Source: Chlorobium ferrooxidans DSM 13031 (GTDB taxonomy: Bacteria; Bacteroidota; Chlorobiia; Chlorobiales; Chlorobiaceae). From it: 40,006 bases of DNA. Of the stretch, positions 37,946 through 40,006 are shown in pieces. Where the stretch lies: NCBI RefSeq assembly GCF_000168715.1, contig NZ_AASE01000007.1:1-40006 (forward strand). Reading direction: 5' to 3'. Under the pieces are notes generated by a model. It was not told where the DNA came from. It saw only the letters and a list, made by a program, of their open reading frames with translations, and did not search any database. How positions within the stretch are numbered: position 1 is the first letter of the stretch; every line of letters starts with the position of its first letter. The position numbers were made by a program, and so were the translations under genes.

Positions 37946-38686
37946 ATGAAAAAAATCCTGCTTCTCCTCCTCATCATGCTCTCTCTTTGCTTTGCAGCTC
38001 CTGCTTCTGCTGCAGCGAAATTTACCGGCATCATGGATATGTCGCTAAAACTGCCGAGTGGTTCCGCACTGGTAACCTACACCTTCGGCAGCGGCACCCA
38101 GCGCATGGATATGCTCATGCGAATGAATAAAATACCTGAACCGCTGAAAACCTCCGTTATCACCAGAGCATCCAGTCCCGACCAGGCTTATATCATCAAT
38201 CATGAAGCAAAAAGCTACACAATAGTCAATCTCAAAACTGCTGCCGAAAACTCACTGCTACTTGATTTTGACACCAACTATAAACTTGCAAGGCTTGGAA
38301 TGCAGGTTATAAAAGGTTACACCTGCGAACATATCAGCCTGACCAGCACAACCGAAAAGCTCGAACTCTGGGTAACGCGCGACCTTGGTGATTTTTCCAC
38401 CTTCAGAATCCTTCAGTCGCAGAATCCGCGCCTCTCCAATACCTCACTTTCGCAAACCCTCAAGAGCGCAGGCATAGAGGGATTTCCCGTCAGGATTATC
38501 CAGAAAAACGATAACGGCCTCTATGTTCTGGAGCTCATAAAAATTCAGCCAAAAGCGGTTCCTCCATCCGAATTCGCTGTCCCTTCTGGATACGTAAAGG
38601 TTGAAAACAATCAGAAACCCCTCGGCACGCAGCAGAAAGCGCATCTTAAAAACCTTATGGAAAAAATGAAAAAGTTTGAAAAGTAG
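37946..38686 (+). CDS. Secreted DUF4412-like protein
   Basis: A 246-aa exported protein. The N terminus, MKKILLLLLIMLSLCF followed by AAPASA, is a typical signal peptide, with cleavage after ASA at about residue 22. The mature part has KFTGIMDMSLKLPSGSALVT, YIINHEAKSYTIVNLK, and MQVIKGYTCEHISL with LELWVTRDLG. This pattern (small-molecule or lipoprotein-fold beta structure, 'GY.CEH') fits DUF4412 proteins, whose function is unknown. It is divergent from prmC and ends 53 bases before proS. The assignment to DUF4412 is from the consensus pattern. Confidence 0.75.
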   Translation: MKKILLLLLIMLSLCFAAPASAAAKFTGIMDMSLKLPSGSALVTYTFGSGTQRMDMLMRMNKIPEPLKTSVITRASSPDQAYIINHEAKSYTIVNLKTAAENSLLLDFDTNYKLARLGMQVIKGYTCEHISLTSTTEKLELWVTRDLGDFSTFRILQSQNPRLSNTSLSQTLKSAGIEGFPVRIIQKNDNGLYVLELIKIQPKAVPPSEFAVPSGYVKVENNQKPLGTQQKAHLKNLMEKMKKFEK

Positions 38687-38739
38687 GTTGTATATTTTTT
38701 CCATCTTTTTTTCAGTAATAGCAATCATTTACCGACACC

Positions 38740-40006
38740 GTGGCAGATAAAATCACAACCAGAACCGAGGACTATTCCCAGTGGTATATTGACCTTGTAC
38801 GTTCAGCAAAACTGGCTGACTACTCCGATGTACGGGGCTGTATGGTCATCAGGCCGAACGGCTATGCGATATGGGAGAAGATGCAGGCAGCACTTGACCG
38901 GATGTTCAAGGAGACCGGGCACGTCAACGCCTACTTCCCGCTCTTCATTCCTGAAAGCTTCATTGCAAAGGAGGCCGAACACATTGAAGGGTTCGCTCCC
39001 GAATGCGCAGTTGTCACCCATGGCGGAGGCGAGGAGCTGGCTGAAAAGCTCTATGTGCGTCCAACGTCCGAAACCATCATCTGGTCATCCTACAAAAAGT
39101 GGATACAGTCCTACCGTGACCTGCCGATACTGATCAACCAGTGGGCAAATGTTGTGCGCTGGGAGATGAGAACCCGCCTCTTCCTCCGAACAACCGAGTT
39201 TCTCTGGCAGGAGGGCCATACCGCCCATGCCACCCCTGAAGAGTCACAGGAGGAGGTTATGCGCATGATCAATGTCTATAAAACCTTTGCCGAAGAGTAT
39301 ATGGCCATGCCGGTCATTATGGGCAAGAAAACCGACAGTGAAAAGTTCGCCGGTGCGGTGGAAACCTACTGCATTGAAGCGATGATGCAGGATACCAAAG
39401 CACTCCAGGCCGGAACCTCCCACAACCTGGGTCAGAACTTCGCCAAGGCGTTTGACTGCCAGTTCCAGACAAAAGAGAGCACGCTTGACTATGTGTGGGC
39501 AACAAGCTGGGGAGTCTCGACACGCCTGATCGGCGCATTGATCATGGCCCATTCGGATGACCGCGGTCTGGTGCTGCCGCCGAAACTGGCAACCCGCCAG
39601 GTTGTCATCATTCCGATTCTCCGGGGCGACAAGGCTGCTGTGCTTGCAAAGGCAGAGGCCATTGCCGACTCGCTGAAAAAGAGCGGCATACCTTCCTTTG
39701 TGGATGGAAGCGAACAGAACTCTCCCGGCTGGAAGTTCGCGGAGTATGAACTGCAGGGCATTCCGATCCGTATTGAGCTCGGCCCAAGAGATATCGAGAA
39801 CAACATCTGCATAGCTGCCCGCCGCGACACGCTTGAAAAAACAGAACTTGCGCTCGACGACACCCTTCCGCTGAAAATCAGTGAAATCCTCAACGGCATT
39901 CAGCAGAATCTTTACGACAGAGCGCTGCTCTTCCGTGATGAGAACACCTTTGAAGTCACGAGTTACGATGAGTTCAAAAAAGCTATCGAAAAGGGATTTG
40001 TGATCG
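38740..40006 (+). CDS. proS: Prolyl-tRNA synthetase (archaeal/eukaryal-like class), 3'-truncated by window edge
   Basis: Class II aminoacyl-tRNA synthetase that charges tRNA-Pro. About 422 codons are present from GTG 38740; the frame is still open at the window end. [19 protein letters not shown] is followed by [17 protein letters not shown]. Motif 2 is [20 protein letters not shown], with EGHTAH after it, and [14 protein letters not shown] is motif 3-like. The anticodon-binding domain starts near [10 protein letters not shown]. The lack of the bacterial ProS insertion (INS/YbaK-like) domain and the N-terminal layout place it in the type found in archaea, eukaryotes and some bacteria including this phylum. 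A GTG start is inferred; no ATG lies in frame nearby. Confidence 0.93.
   Translation, partial: MADKITTRTEDYSQWYIDLVRSAKLADYSDVRGCMVIRPNGYAIWEKMQAALDRMFKETGHVNAYFPLFIPESFIAKEAEHIEGFAPECAVVTHGGGEELAEKLYVRPTSETIIWSSYKKWIQSYRDLPILINQWANVVRWEMRTRLFLRTTEFLWQEGHTAHATPEESQEEVMRMINVYKTFAEEYMAMPVIMGKKTDSEKFAGAVETYCIEAMMQDTKALQAGTSHNLGQNFAKAFDCQFQTKESTLDYVWATSWGVSTRLIGALIMAHSDDRGLVLPPKLATRQVVIIPILRGDKAAVLAKAEAIADSLKKSGIPSFVDGSEQNSPGWKFAEYELQGIPIRIELGPRDIENNICIAARRDTLEKTELALDDTLPLKISEILNGIQQNLYDRALLFRDENTFEVTSYDEFKKAIEKGFVI

Overview
The window looks like a piece of a green sulfur bacterial (Chlorobiaceae, Chlorobium/Pelodictyon-like) chromosome. The reasons are a bacteriochlorophyll-delivery (PucC/BCD-family) transporter at the left edge, a prolyl-tRNA synthetase of the archaeal/eukaryal-like class at the right edge, and housekeeping genes typical of Bacteroidota/Chlorobiota, all with moderate GC and few strong Shine-Dalgarno sites. 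Genus and species cannot be fixed from the sequence alone.

Layout. 0-6.5 kb, all minus strand: partial BCD transporter, RecD2-type helicase, an orphan SsuA/NMT1-like solute-binding protein, and a trypsin-like protease fused to TPR repeats. 6.9-8.6 kb, plus strand: thiC, followed by a gene-free stretch of short GGAC/CACGAAA repeats. 8.9-13.6 kb, minus: greA, a 74-aa Sm-like hypothetical and tpiA (probable operon), then trpE and a Deg/HtrA protease. 13.7-17.1 kb: a small membrane-anchored hypothetical, and lepA-lepB with a 142-bp palindromic element between them. 17.3-18.3 kb: an accessory islet of toxin-antitoxin (TA) type genes, much of it decayed. 18.5-22.4 kb, minus: def-fmt and a CPA2 cation/proton antiporter with a universal-stress-like tail. 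22.8-25.5 kb, plus: SMR transporter-proB-proA. 25.6-28.8 kb, plus: hicAB, a LolD-type ATPase, an AbrB/MazE-type antitoxin with a broken PIN toxin, and an MFS transporter. 29-30 kb, minus: DegT/StrS sugar aminotransferase. 30.3-33.5 kb, plus: mpl, gap, flavodoxin-like. 33.6-37.8 kb, minus: prmC, then hrcA-grpE-dnaJ. 37.9-40 kb, plus: a secreted DUF4412-type protein and proS (cut by the window edge).

Most of the window is ordinary core metabolism, translation and protein quality control. The notable material is accessory. Three TA-type loci each keep an intact antitoxin or partner gene beside a toxin-family gene (DUF4160, BrnT, PIN) that appears to have lost its middle while keeping its start and its end. 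In the two toxin-first loci the leftover toxin ends exactly where the partner gene starts, so translational coupling would be preserved. A near-identical 142-bp palindromic (MITE-like) element occurs twice, once between lepA and lepB and once immediately upstream of the brnT remnant. Several other short interspersed repeat families mark the gene-free stretches. No rRNA, tRNA, CRISPR array, transposase, integrase or phage gene was recognised.
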